NCBI RefSeq assembly: GCF_900111825.1
Contig: NZ_FOJM01000003.1
Span: 62,001-126,000 of the forward strand
Direction: 5' to 3'
DNA from: Pedobacter suwonensis
GTDB taxonomy: Bacteria > Bacteroidota > Bacteroidia > Sphingobacteriales > Sphingobacteriaceae
Length of the DNA: 64,000 nucleotides
Shown piece after piece: positions 9,365 to 17,802 of the stretch. The position numbers and the translations under genes were made by a program. Under the pieces are notes generated by a model. The model did not search any database. It saw only the letters and a list, made by a program, of their open reading frames with translations, and was not told where the DNA came from. Position 1 is the first letter of the stretch; each line of letters opens with the position of its first letter.

Positions 9365-9860
9365 GCCTTTAAAAGAGTAGGCAAAGTAAAGAAAATAATT
9401 TTAGAGTAGGGGAAGAAAGATTAAAGCGGAAAGAAGATGAGAGCGGAAAGAACAAAGCTTAAAACCAGGAATTATAGAATGGTTAGTCTGAGCGGAGTCG
9501 GAGACAGTGGAGTAAGAAAAAAAGTATATACTGAAGAGCGAATGTGTTATTTTTTTTGGAAAGTAGGTTTCTGTTCTTTTAAGTTAAGGTAGCCCTGCCA
9601 TACGCTTTATACCGATGAAAAATCGGGATGCCCGCTCCTGTCCTTTAGGTTTAGATTACTTCATACATTGCGACTGAACCTAAGCAGAAAAGCCAAAACA
9701 TAGAGATGCACATAATTTTCCATTGGAATTAAACATTGTAATAAGAGATTGCTTCGTCAGCTGAAAAAGCCTCCTTATAATGACATTTTAATTTGACCTG
9801 CTGGCTATCTACTTTGGACTACAGACTCAGGACTCCAGACTAAGGACTTAGGTCTATAAC
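9365..9860. other. Gene-free 496-base spacer with two low-complexity tracts
   Basis: No gene seen. 9402-9458 is purine-rich, with repeated GAAAGA and GCGGAAAGA words. 9814-9855 consists of variants of GGACT/AGACT (GGACTACAGACTCAGGACTCC and on). The latter closely resembles 30044-30081 on the opposite orientation (AGTCT/AGTCC words). The middle has no recognised structure. Confidence 0.55.
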
Positions 9861-10850
9861 CTAAACCCTCGCGTATTTCTTCACCATATCATCAATAATC
9901 CGGGCGGTTTCATCCGGAAAATCGAACTTATGTTGCTGAGGATTTTCTACCCAGTTTTTAATAATTGGCAGCCAGTTACGGGTACTTCCCCAGATAACAG
10001 GCAAACCAAACTGTTTTAAGGCATAGGCATTACATTGCTGTTCAAACTGGAAACGCATGGGTGCAACCAGTAGCTTTTTCTTTAAATAAAGTGCTTCTGC
10101 AGGGCCCTCAAAACCTCCGCCCGTAAATAAACCTTCGCAGGTAGCCAGGCTTTTGTTAAATTTTTCGTTGTTAACCGGCTCTACAAAAACATTCCCTTCG
10201 CGATAAGCAATTTTGCTGTGTTTGGAGAAAACCTGCCAGGTGACTTCAGGGAGTTGTTTAAAAAGCTTAACCAGGCGTTTATCGTCAATGGCCGGGAGAT
10301 AGACCGTATAATGCCCTAAATTTTCATTTTTCAGGTTTCGGATCTCTGCCCTGATTACAGGAGTATGGATAAAGCTATCGTAACGGTCGAAGTGGAAGCC
10401 AATGTGGTGTTTGGTAGGTGCATAGCGGCTCAAAATAAGCTTACCCCAATCTAGAGTTCTGGGGCGGGGTACTTTTTTCGATTTAAATGCTGCCTGATGA
10501 CTTAATGATACACATTCTATACCCTGCAATTTACAGGCCCATGCACTTACGGGTTCGAAATCGTTAACGATTAAATTGTATTCTTTGAGCGGTAGCTGTT
10601 TCATATCTTTCCTAAAACGGAAAAGATTCATATTCAACCACGTTTTATAATGATCTACCCCGCCTTTTTTACCAAAGATGAAACTGAAACCATGTAATTG
10701 GTACTTTACAGGCTGACTCAGTTTTACATCGGCCTGCGTACCACTTACCAAAATATCCAGTTCGCCATATTTTTGAAGCAAAGGAATAATCTCCCGTGCC
10801 CTGCTGATATGACCGTTACCTGTTCCCTGTATTGCGTAAAGTATCTTCAT
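9861..10850 (-). CDS. MurG-like GT-B glycosyltransferase family protein
   Basis: 329 residues. The N-terminal loop GTGNGHISRA (about 9-18) is the glycine-rich acceptor/membrane-side loop of MurG-like GT-B enzymes. The C-terminal half carries a donor-site block around 'GLFTGGGFEGPAEALYLKKK' and a basic 'RFQFEQQCNAYAL' helix. This fits the Glyco_transf_28 C-terminal fold. The donor and acceptor are unknown. It lies 20 bases downstream of an LpxH-like phosphoesterase, and the two are probably cotranscribed. That points to lipid or envelope glycan work, but this is inference. There is no signal peptide. Confidence 0.8.
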   Translation of the reverse strand: MKILYAIQGTGNGHISRAREIIPLLQKYGELDILVSGTQADVKLSQPVKYQLHGFSFIFGKKGGVDHYKTWLNMNLFRFRKDMKQLPLKEYNLIVNDFEPVSAWACKLQGIECVSLSHQAAFKSKKVPRPRTLDWGKLILSRYAPTKHHIGFHFDRYDSFIHTPVIRAEIRNLKNENLGHYTVYLPAIDDKRLVKLFKQLPEVTWQVFSKHSKIAYREGNVFVEPVNNEKFNKSLATCEGLFTGGGFEGPAEALYLKKKLLVAPMRFQFEQQCNAYALKQFGLPVIWGSTRNWLPIIKNWVENPQQHKFDFPDETARIIDDMVKKYARV

Positions 10851-10870
10851 TTATGCCCGAATATCTAAAA

Positions 10871-11725
10871 TTATTGGGCAATTTCATATTTTATATTCTG
10901 CAAAAGAATATTGATGTCCAGTTTACTTTTTAAATCTTCTGCATCTGAGAGCATCCCTTCCTCCAGTTGATCTTTCGTAAAATGCTGGTGTTCATACTTA
11001 AACACCGTCCATTTTTTATCCTCGTATTCTAAAGCCGTTAAACTTTCTACCCAATCACCGCTGTTCAGATACGTTACTTTTCCGGCAGCAGTTGATATTT
11101 CGCGTTGCTCAGCCTGGTGAATATGGCCACACACCACATACTCGTAACCCTTTTCAATAGCCAGTTCTGCTGCCGTTTGTTCAAAACTGTTGATGAACTT
11201 AACGGCATCTTTAAACTTGGCTTTGATTTTTTTTGAAAAGCTCATTTTTTCCTTTCCAAAGGCCGTTAATACCCAATTTACAAAACTGTTGATCAGGATC
11301 AGCGTATCGTAACCAACAGCTCCCAATTTAGCCAGCCACTTGGAATGCTGCATAGTCACATCAAAAACATCACCATGGAAAAACCAGGCCTTCTTCCCGT
11401 CCAGTTCTAAAATCAACTTATTCTGTAAATGAAAAGTACCCATTTCCATGCCGTCGAATTTGCGAAGCATCTCATCATGGTTTCCGGTAAGATAGTGAAC
11501 CTGCACCCCTTCTGAAACGAATTTCATCAGCTTACGGATGACCTTCATATGCGATTCGGGCCAGTAACTTTTGCTAAACTGCCAGATATCGATAATATCT
11601 CCATTTAAGATTAATGTTTTGGGTTTAATACTTTTAAGATACTTTAAAAGTTCTTTAGCATGGCAGCCATAAGTACCCAGGTGTACATCAGAGATTACGA
11701 CTACATCGAGATTTCTTTTATCCAT
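10871..11725 (-). CDS. UDP-2,3-diacylglucosamine diphosphatase-like metallophosphoesterase (LpxH-like)
   Basis: 284 residues of the calcineurin-like phosphoesterase fold with all metal motifs: DVH at 13-15, GD at 42-43, GNHDE at 81-85, HGD at 117-119 and GHIH at 200-203. The family closest in length and layout is the LpxH-like group of Bacteroidetes, which is predicted to cleave UDP-2,3-diacylglucosamine in lipid A synthesis. Whether this one is the true LpxH is not decided by sequence alone. The MurG-like glycosyltransferase follows at 20 bases, and a 31-residue membrane peptide gene lies 71 bases upstream on the same strand. Confidence 0.82.
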   Translation of the reverse strand: MDKRNLDVVVISDVHLGTYGCHAKELLKYLKSIKPKTLILNGDIIDIWQFSKSYWPESHMKVIRKLMKFVSEGVQVHYLTGNHDEMLRKFDGMEMGTFHLQNKLILELDGKKAWFFHGDVFDVTMQHSKWLAKLGAVGYDTLILINSFVNWVLTAFGKEKMSFSKKIKAKFKDAVKFINSFEQTAAELAIEKGYEYVVCGHIHQAEQREISTAAGKVTYLNSGDWVESLTALEYEDKKWTVFKYEHQHFTKDQLEEGMLSDAEDLKSKLDINILLQNIKYEIAQ

Positions 11726-11796
11726 AAAAAGGAAAGTTCAGGGGAAAGGATATTAATACCGCCCGGTTTAAGCAGTTTAGAGTTAAATTAAACGTG

Positions 11797-11892
11797 TTAC
11801 CACTCTTCTTCCTCATCGAGTTTTACCTCAAACGGGCTAAAGAAATAAATTACAACAATTAATAAGCATACGGCAAAGAATGACTCTAACAT
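11797..11892 (-). CDS. 31-residue single-span membrane peptide
   Basis: ATG at 11890-11892, stop TAA at 11797-11799. The peptide has a hydrophobic span (AVCLLIVVIYFF, about 7-18), a short SPF turn and a strongly acidic tail (DEEEEW at the end). An AGG-containing purine stretch precedes the ATG. The membrane-plus-acidic-tail design and clean start argue for a real small protein rather than chance. It could be cotranscribed with the LpxH-like gene downstream. No family is recognised. Confidence 0.45.
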   Translation of the reverse strand: MLESFFAVCLLIVVIYFFSPFEVKLDEEEEW

Positions 11893-12148
11893 ATTACCTG
11901 ATTTTCATTACAAAGATAAGACGCTGGATATCAAACAAATGTTACGACACTGTTAAATTATTATGCCATTTGATAAAGATTGTTAAAATGAGTAAGGGTG
12001 CTTAATTGATTAAACGCTTTCGGTTTATCATTTACCTAGGAAATATTGGAATTCGGATTGTTAGAAATAAGTGGTTTGTAGGTCAAACTAAAGGTAATTG
12101 CAGGTTAGATTTCGAAAATGAGCGGTTCATCGTTCTTTGCAATTACAG

Positions 12149-12249
12149 TCCCGCTATCGCTTATAGTCCTCGCTGCGCTCCGGGCTATTCCGCTCTATCG
12201 GGTTTAGAAACAAAGGTTTGGTGCATCTGCAACCCTGAAGATGGAATGC
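12149..12249. repeat. Diverged copy of the 305-bp repeat family
   Basis: The stretch runs from CCCGCTATCGCTT through CGGGTTTAGAAACAAAGG to AACCCTGAAGATGGAATGC. It matches the same order of blocks in the tandem array at 30436-31187 (CCCCGCTTTTCGCTTTACTC, GGGTTTAGCAACAAAGG, AACCCCGAAAATGAAATGC). A 118-codon open frame across 12006-12362 has no coding look and is taken as part of the repeat DNA. The rest of 11893-12430 holds no gene. Confidence 0.6.
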
Positions 12250-12430
12250 TTTTCTTGCTCAATCGCCCCTGCAAGTTGCAGGTGGCGAGCCAATGCAAGA
12301 ATTTAGCCAAAGATAAAACCTCATTCATTGATTTTCATGCTATAAATTATCAGGCAGGATGACAAAACGAGGAAATACTCCGTACTTCTGCGTTTTCGTG
12401 GCTGGATATCATTGAAAAAAGTTGCGAAAG

Positions 12431-12463
12431 AAAAAACCCCGTAAGATCAAATCCTACGGGGTT
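12431..12463 (-). terminator. Rho-independent terminator of the YfhO-type gene
   Basis: Stem AACCCCGTA (12435-12443) pairs with TACGGGGTT (12455-12463). On the minus strand it is followed by six T (from AAAAAA at 12431-12436). It lies 21 bases after the stop codon of the membrane protein gene. Confidence 0.87.
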
Positions 12464-12483
12464 ATAAATTATCTAAAAAGAAT

Positions 12484-14979
12484 TTAAGCTTTAGCCGCTT
12501 TCTTTTTCTTCTTTTCTTCTGAATAAAAGCCAAAACCTAACCCGGCCAATAACAAGATTGATCCTGCCAAAGAGATTTTCTCTCCCGTGTAATATGATGT
12601 TGGATGGAAAATAAACTCAAGCTTATGGTTACCGGCCTCTAATTGTGCTGCACGTAAAACGTAATCGGCCCTGAAGTATGGCTTTTCTACTCCATCTACA
12701 TACATTTTCCAGCCCTTATCGTAATAGATCTCTGAAAACACTGCAATTGCATCTTTAGCCGTTGAGTATTCGTAAGTTAAATGATCAGGATTGTAACTGG
12801 TCAATTTGATAAACCCTTCCTGACCAGTGCCTAAACGCTTGGTATCAATCAGGTTTTTATATCTTTCATCAACAATAGCCTCTTTTTTTGCATCGAAACT
12901 GCTAATTGCCTTCATTTCTTCGTCGGCGTTTTTAGCAAACTGTACACTTTGTACAAACCAGGCATTACCCGCAGCTGTTGGGTTACGCTGCATTTTATAC
13001 GATCCGTTTTGCTGATCTTGTGTAATGATGTACTTGGCATTTAACATATCCAGCACATCCTGATTAATGCTTTTGGTCATTTGGTTATCTACCAGTTCCT
13101 GGAAACGTTTTAACCTTGCCGAGTGAAAACCACCAACTGTTTTATGGAAATATGAGGTTTCTGCGCTTTTGAAAGGATCACCCAAAGACATGTCGAAAAC
13201 CCTGAAGTTTGGATCTTTATCGGCGGAGATAAAATTATCTACATCTCTGGGCTGATAGTGATTCTCCAGTTCAGATTTGCTTACAAAGTTCTGGTTATTT
13301 AAATATCTACGGTCTACCTGCCATAAATCGATCAGCACAAATAAAGCCAATAAACCAAAGGCCAATTGCATATTCATCTTTTTGGTGATGAAAGCCCAGG
13401 TAATACCAAAACCAACGGCGATAAACAATAAAGAACGTAAAGCATCGGTACGTGCCAAAGATACACGATCAGCAACAACGCCATTTAAAATCTCCATAGC
13501 CGCAGCACGGTTATTTTGTAAGGTTTGTGTTAAAGCTTCCAAAACCTGTGGTTGGTTAGTCTGTGTGAAGCTGAAAAATGCAGTCGGGATTACGGCAATA
13601 ATTAAGGCGAAACCACCGGTTATACCTGCAGACCATGTTAAACGCTGTACTAAATATTTTTGATCGTATTTACCGTCCTGTGCTTCCTTAATTGCCAGTA
13701 TTGCCAATAAAGGAACCAGCAAGCCAACAACAGCCAAAATAGATTCAACTGCCCTGAATTTGTTGTAACCTGGCAGGTAATCAAAAAAGAGATCAGAGAT
13801 AAATGGAAGGTTTTGTCCGAATGACAGGAACAATAGCAAAACACTGGTTCCCAGGATCCACCATTTCCAGCGGTGTTTTACAATAAACAAGCCAAAAACG
13901 AACAAGAAACAGATAATTGCTCCAAAATAATATGGACCAGACGTACCTGGCTTATTGCCCCAATACTGGTTAGTGCCCAAATTTTGTGCAACATAGCCAA
14001 TGGCCTGACGTGGATCTACGCCCTGAAGGCTTTTCTCTACCGCTTTATAGGTATTACTTTCAGGTTTGATCATTTCATCAATACTGCTGGCACCACCATA
14101 AATATTCGGAATCAGGAATGAGAAACTCTCGCCAACACCCTGGCTCCATTGGTAGGCATATGCTTTATCCAGACCATTTGCAGGTTCGGCTTTATCGGTT
14201 GTTAAGTTAGATTTACCACGGATAGTTTCTTTACCATACTCGTAGGTGGTCCATAAAGTACCTGCATTTACTAACACTGACAGGAAAATACCAGCAACAA
14301 TATAAGCGATTGATTTACCAAAAGTTTGAAGCTGCTTTGCTTTGATGGCATGATAGAGCTCGATACAACCTAAAATAAACAAGGCTATAAATAAATAATA
14401 GGTCATTTGGATGTGGTTCGAACGAATCTCCAAAGCCATAAACAATGCCAATAAACTTGCACCAACCAGGTATCTTCCCCTTAGGGTGAGAATGATGGCC
14501 GCTAAAATAGGGGCAAAGAAACCAATAGCCAAAGCTTTATTACTATGCCCTGCAGCTATAATGATAAAATTATAAGAGGTAAAAGCAAAAGCGATTGCGC
14601 CTGCAGCTGCAAGCCATGGATTTATCTTCAATACACAGAACAATAAATACGCGCCTAAAAGGTACAATAAAACCGTTCCAACCGGGTCAGGAAATATCCC
14701 TTTAATTACATCGATACCATAGGTAGTAATGTTAAGCGGATACTGTACCCAGATCTGATAAGCGGGCATACCACCAAACATCTGGTTGGTCCAAAGTGGT
14801 CCTTTACCATCTTTTGCCTTAATATCCATAATTTCTTTCTGCATGGCTTTAGCCTGCAAAACATCGCCTTGCTGTGGCGCCTTGCCTTGTAAAACAGGAC
14901 TGAAGTAGGCAAAAGTAATGACTACAAAAAATGCAATAATGGCCAAGTGAATGCCATTTTTATTAAACCAGTTATTCAT
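12484..14979 (-). CDS. YfhO family large membrane protein
   Basis: 831 residues from the ATG at 14977-14979. An upstream in-frame ATG would add 21 residues that do not fit the membrane topology. A first span at about 8-28 is followed by some ten further spans in a GT-C-like arrangement. A hydrophilic C-terminal domain of about 200 residues then follows (with VFSEIYYDKGWKMYVDG and the YVLRAAQLEAGNHKLEF block), and a last span sits before a lysine-rich tail. YfhO members in Firmicutes are linked to lipid-carrier glycosylation of teichoic acids. In Bacteroidetes the role is not established. The gene is monocistronic with its own terminator. Confidence 0.88.
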   Translation of the reverse strand: MNNWFNKNGIHLAIIAFFVVITFAYFSPVLQGKAPQQGDVLQAKAMQKEIMDIKAKDGKGPLWTNQMFGGMPAYQIWVQYPLNITTYGIDVIKGIFPDPVGTVLLYLLGAYLLFCVLKINPWLAAAGAIAFAFTSYNFIIIAAGHSNKALAIGFFAPILAAIILTLRGRYLVGASLLALFMALEIRSNHIQMTYYLFIALFILGCIELYHAIKAKQLQTFGKSIAYIVAGIFLSVLVNAGTLWTTYEYGKETIRGKSNLTTDKAEPANGLDKAYAYQWSQGVGESFSFLIPNIYGGASSIDEMIKPESNTYKAVEKSLQGVDPRQAIGYVAQNLGTNQYWGNKPGTSGPYYFGAIICFLFVFGLFIVKHRWKWWILGTSVLLLFLSFGQNLPFISDLFFDYLPGYNKFRAVESILAVVGLLVPLLAILAIKEAQDGKYDQKYLVQRLTWSAGITGGFALIIAVIPTAFFSFTQTNQPQVLEALTQTLQNNRAAAMEILNGVVADRVSLARTDALRSLLFIAVGFGITWAFITKKMNMQLAFGLLALFVLIDLWQVDRRYLNNQNFVSKSELENHYQPRDVDNFISADKDPNFRVFDMSLGDPFKSAETSYFHKTVGGFHSARLKRFQELVDNQMTKSINQDVLDMLNAKYIITQDQQNGSYKMQRNPTAAGNAWFVQSVQFAKNADEEMKAISSFDAKKEAIVDERYKNLIDTKRLGTGQEGFIKLTSYNPDHLTYEYSTAKDAIAVFSEIYYDKGWKMYVDGVEKPYFRADYVLRAAQLEAGNHKLEFIFHPTSYYTGEKISLAGSILLLAGLGFGFYSEEKKKKKAAKA

Positions 14980-15109
14980 TAAGGTTTGTTTAAGTTTTAA
15001 ACGAACGTCAAAAATAAAAAATTGGCCGGTATAAAAAAGCAATAAATGAAATGCATGCTGAATAAAAAATTAGATTTGTGATCAAGAATAAAAATTCAAC
15101 CTATTTATT

Positions 15110-16204
15110 ATGAGAAAGTTTGTTGTTACGATTGCGCTCGCCGCCTTAACTTTTTCTTCGTTTGCTCAGCTAGTAAGTTTAAATAACGACGAAATCAAAA
15201 AGCTAAAAGCGCAGATCAAAAATGACGGGCAAACTAAAAAATTATACCAGGGCTTTGAAAAAGCGGTATTAAACTATCTCAATGAAACACCGAACCCAAT
15301 TGATACCGTCCGAACGGAAGGATTATTAAAGGGCAATCCAAAAAAAGAGAAAACCAGATCAGCCCTGGCAGATATGAACAAAATGTTTGCACTGGCCTTG
15401 CAATACCGGATTACTGATGACCGGAAATATTTAAACAAATGTGCAGAATTTCTTGTTGCATGGGCGAAAACCAATAAACCAGGTGGCGATCCTATTGACG
15501 ATACCAATCTGGATAAAGCCATTGACGCTTTCGATCTGATCAGAAAAGACCTAGCCGGTAAAGATAAACAACAGATTGAACAATGGCTAATGGAAACAGC
15601 ATGGGCAGAAATAAACAGCAAACGAATGAAAGCGGGAAGAGCCACCGCCATTAACAACTGGAACGCGCACCGGTTAAAGGAAGTTGGTGAAATTGGTTAT
15701 GTTTTAAATAATCAGGAGTTTATTAAATGGACAATCGAAAATTTAAAAAGCCACATTAACATCAATTTATTTCCCGATGGAACAAGTTTGGATTTTAAAG
15801 AACGTGATGCCATGCATTACCACATTTATGACCTGGAACCGATGCTAAAATTAGCCATTATGATCGACAGGGCAAAGGGGCCAGACTTCTACACTTATCA
15901 GTCGCCAAAAGGATCTTCCATCAAAAAATCTGTAGAGTGGCTGATTCCATATATCAATGGCGAAAAACAACATGAAGAATATGTACACACGACTGTGAAA
16001 TTTGATCGAGACCGGGCCAAAAACAATGAGCCCGGATTTGCGCCTGGTACAATGTTCAAACCGGATTTAGCTTTACCGGTACTAAAACTAGCCGTGTATT
16101 TTGATGGGAGCCAGGCTGATCTGTTAAAAAAGCTCATTAACAATCGTAACGACTGGCAAACCATACCGGACGAAATTAAGCGCGAAAGCAAACTTACAAA
16201 ATAA
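15110..16204 (+). CDS. Alginate lyase family protein (PF05426 type), secreted
   Basis: 364 residues with a signal peptide ending near SSFAQ (residue 20). The all-alpha alginate-lyase fold is indicated by NNWNAHR at 182-188 (the catalytic-site asparagine and histidine) and RDAMHYHIYDLEPM at about 232-245. Predicted to cleave uronate or related acidic polysaccharides by beta-elimination in the periplasm. The substrate is not proven. There is no SusC/SusD pair or other carbohydrate gene next to it, so this is not a classical utilisation locus. A TAGATTTG box at 15071-15078 may be its -7 promoter element. Confidence 0.83.
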   Translation: MRKFVVTIALAALTFSSFAQLVSLNNDEIKKLKAQIKNDGQTKKLYQGFEKAVLNYLNETPNPIDTVRTEGLLKGNPKKEKTRSALADMNKMFALALQYRITDDRKYLNKCAEFLVAWAKTNKPGGDPIDDTNLDKAIDAFDLIRKDLAGKDKQQIEQWLMETAWAEINSKRMKAGRATAINNWNAHRLKEVGEIGYVLNNQEFIKWTIENLKSHININLFPDGTSLDFKERDAMHYHIYDLEPMLKLAIMIDRAKGPDFYTYQSPKGSSIKKSVEWLIPYINGEKQHEEYVHTTVKFDRDRAKNNEPGFAPGTMFKPDLALPVLKLAVYFDGSQADLLKKLINNRNDWQTIPDEIKRESKLTK

Positions 16205-16207
16205 ATA

Positions 16208-16231
16208 AACTTTCAATAATTTTTGAAAGTT
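16208..16231. promoter_or_regulatory. Inverted repeat over the GbsR promoter, probable autoregulatory operator
   Basis: AACTTTCA (16208-16215), 8-base spacer, TGAAAGTT (16224-16231): a perfect 8-bp inverted repeat. It covers the -33 box of the promoter of the following regulator gene and ends 24 bases before its ATG. The size and spacing suit a dimeric winged-helix regulator. Binding is inferred. Confidence 0.6.
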
Positions 16232-16252
16232 AAAAAACAATATTTATATTTG
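16222..16252 (+). promoter_or_regulatory. Bacteroidetes-type promoter of the GbsR/MarR gene
   Basis: TTTG at 16222-16225, 19 bases, TATATTTG at 16245-16252, matching the -33/-7 consensus of Bacteroidetes sigma-ABfr promoters (TTTG, 19-21 bases, TAnnTTTG). The expected transcription start falls near 16257, on or next to the ATG at 16256. The mRNA should therefore be leaderless or almost so. Confidence 0.65.
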
Positions 16253-16255
16253 TTT

Positions 16256-16762
16256 ATGGAATTGGTAGCAGCGAAATTAAAATTTATAGAAGCCTGGGGA
16301 AAACTGGGCTCCGAATGGGGAATTAACCGCACCATGGCCCAGGTACATGCCTTATTGTTAATTTCTCCTGAAGCACTTACGACGGAAGAAATTATGGATG
16401 CACTCAGCATTTCAAGGGGAAATGCAAACATGACCCTCCGCGATTTAATTGGATGGGGCTTAATTGAAAAACAACATAAAGCGGGAGAACGTAAGGAATA
16501 TTTTTTTGCGGATAAGGATGTTTGGAACATTGCACGCCAGGTAGCCAAGGAACGCAAAAAAAGAGAACTGGAACCTGTTTTAAAAGTTTTAAATGAACTA
16601 TCAACTGTGGTGGGCGACGAAAAAGATCCGGAGTATAAAACGTTTAAAAAATCAGTAAACGATATTAACAAACTTGCGGTAAACGTTGACAAAACTTTAG
16701 AAACGATGCTTAAAGCCGAAGAAAGTTGGTTTTGGGGCTCGATATTGAAAGTGTTTAAATAA
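16256..16762 (+). CDS. GbsR/MarR family transcriptional regulator
   Basis: 168 residues with the ATG at 16256 (an earlier frame start would lie inside the operator). The winged helix-turn-helix lies at about 20-95: RTMAQVHALLLISPEAL, the recognition helix region LSISRGNANMTLRDLIGWGL, and the wing HKAGERKEYFFA. A C-terminal helical part follows. GbsR-type proteins repress osmoprotectant or other stress and transport genes; the target here is unknown. The perfect inverted repeat over its own promoter suggests autoregulation. The next gene on the strand is 219 bases away, so no operon partner is obvious. Confidence 0.88.
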   Translation: MELVAAKLKFIEAWGKLGSEWGINRTMAQVHALLLISPEALTTEEIMDALSISRGNANMTLRDLIGWGLIEKQHKAGERKEYFFADKDVWNIARQVAKERKKRELEPVLKVLNELSTVVGDEKDPEYKTFKKSVNDINKLAVNVDKTLETMLKAEESWFWGSILKVFK

Positions 16763-16765
16763 ATT

Positions 16766-16902
16766 GGGGGGGGGATGTAGGAATTTGGTATCAAGATTAA
16801 AGTATCAAGTATCAAGATGAGAGCAGCAAGACAAGTTTACTTGAAACCTTAACCTTACGCCTTAAACCATCCACCCTAAACCTTACACCCTAAACCTCAC
16901 CC
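16766..16902. repeat. Poly-G tract and low-complexity word repeats
   Basis: Nine G in a row at 16766-16774, unusual in this AT-rich sequence. Then come ATCAAG/GTATCAAG words (16789-16820) and a telomere-like tract at 16845-16902 built from variants of CCTTAAACC, CACCCTAAACC and CCTTAC. The second tract matches, in reverse complement, the region 42453-42493 after cphB. No gene lies here. Confidence 0.7.
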
Positions 16903-16981
16903 AAAAGGCCTGACCAATTGTTCGGCTTTATTTTTTAATTCAAACTTTCATTTTTTACTGAAAATACCAAAATTTAAATAA

Positions 16982-17797
16982 ATGAAAACGCTTAAAAACC
17001 ATGTGATATTATTTGACAATGAGTGCCCAATGTGTTATGCTTATACTAAGGCTTTTGTCAAAACAGGAATGTTAGCGCAAGATGGCAGGGAGGCTTACCA
17101 GGAAATGCCATCAGATATTTGCCCACTGGTAGACCATCAAAGGGCGGCTAATGAAATTGCCCTGGTGAATACCGAAACCGGCGAAGTTACTTACGGCATC
17201 CAAAGTTTATTCAAAATTATTGCCTATGCTATGCCCTTCTTTAGTCCTTTATTTGCATTTGGTCCATTTGTTCATCTAATGCGTAAGCTCTATGCATTTA
17301 TTTCTTACAACCGCAAAGTGATTATTCCGGTAGCAGTTAAAGAAAATACCTTACAACCCAGTTTTAACCGGCGCTATCGTATTGCATATTTATTTTTAAC
17401 CTGGGCCATTACCGCCTATATTTTGACAGACTATGCACATCTTTTGACAGATTTTGTCCCATTAGGCAGTAAATACCGCGAATATTTAATCTGCGGTGGA
17501 CAGCTATTTTTTCAGGGTATTATTATCAGCTTTTATAGAAAGGAAAAACTTTGGGATTACTTAGGGAACATGATGACCATTTCTTTCGCGGGTTCTCTTC
17601 TGCTTTTACCCATTATCATACTAGCAGAATATTTCGACTTTCAGCCATCGTTTTTCCTATTTTACTTTTTAATGGTTGCTGGATTAATGTTTTTAGAGCA
17701 TATCCGTAGAAGTAAATTATTAAAGCTGGGCTGGGTGATGAGCATTACCTGGGCATTGTATCGTTTAATTGTTTTGGGTTTAATCTTCATTTTATAA
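16982..17797 (+). CDS. DCC-family thiol-disulfide oxidoreductase fused to membrane spans
   Basis: 271 residues. The N-terminal 120 or so residues are DCC/DUF393-like, with FDNECPMC giving the C15xxC18 pair in a thioredoxin-like position. The C-terminal half carries four or five hydrophobic spans (for example YLFLTWAITAYILTDY and FLFYFLMVAGLMFLEH). DCC proteins are predicted, not proven, to be redox-active. It is followed after 5 bases by a TIGR01777 epimerase and then a SRPBCC protein. The three are very likely an operon. Confidence 0.8.
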   Translation: MKTLKNHVILFDNECPMCYAYTKAFVKTGMLAQDGREAYQEMPSDICPLVDHQRAANEIALVNTETGEVTYGIQSLFKIIAYAMPFFSPLFAFGPFVHLMRKLYAFISYNRKVIIPVAVKENTLQPSFNRRYRIAYLFLTWAITAYILTDYAHLLTDFVPLGSKYREYLICGGQLFFQGIIISFYRKEKLWDYLGNMMTISFAGSLLLLPIIILAEYFDFQPSFFLFYFLMVAGLMFLEHIRRSKLLKLGWVMSITWALYRLIVLGLIFIL

Positions 17798-17802
17798 AGA
17801 TC

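Noticed and set aside
12006..12362. 118-codon open frame on the plus strand
   Set aside because: It runs across the diverged repeat, has no family resemblance or start context, and a composition like the repeat DNA.
15110..16204. A polysaccharide utilisation locus around the alginate-lyase-type gene
   Set aside because: No SusC/SusD-like pair, sensor or other carbohydrate enzyme next to it.
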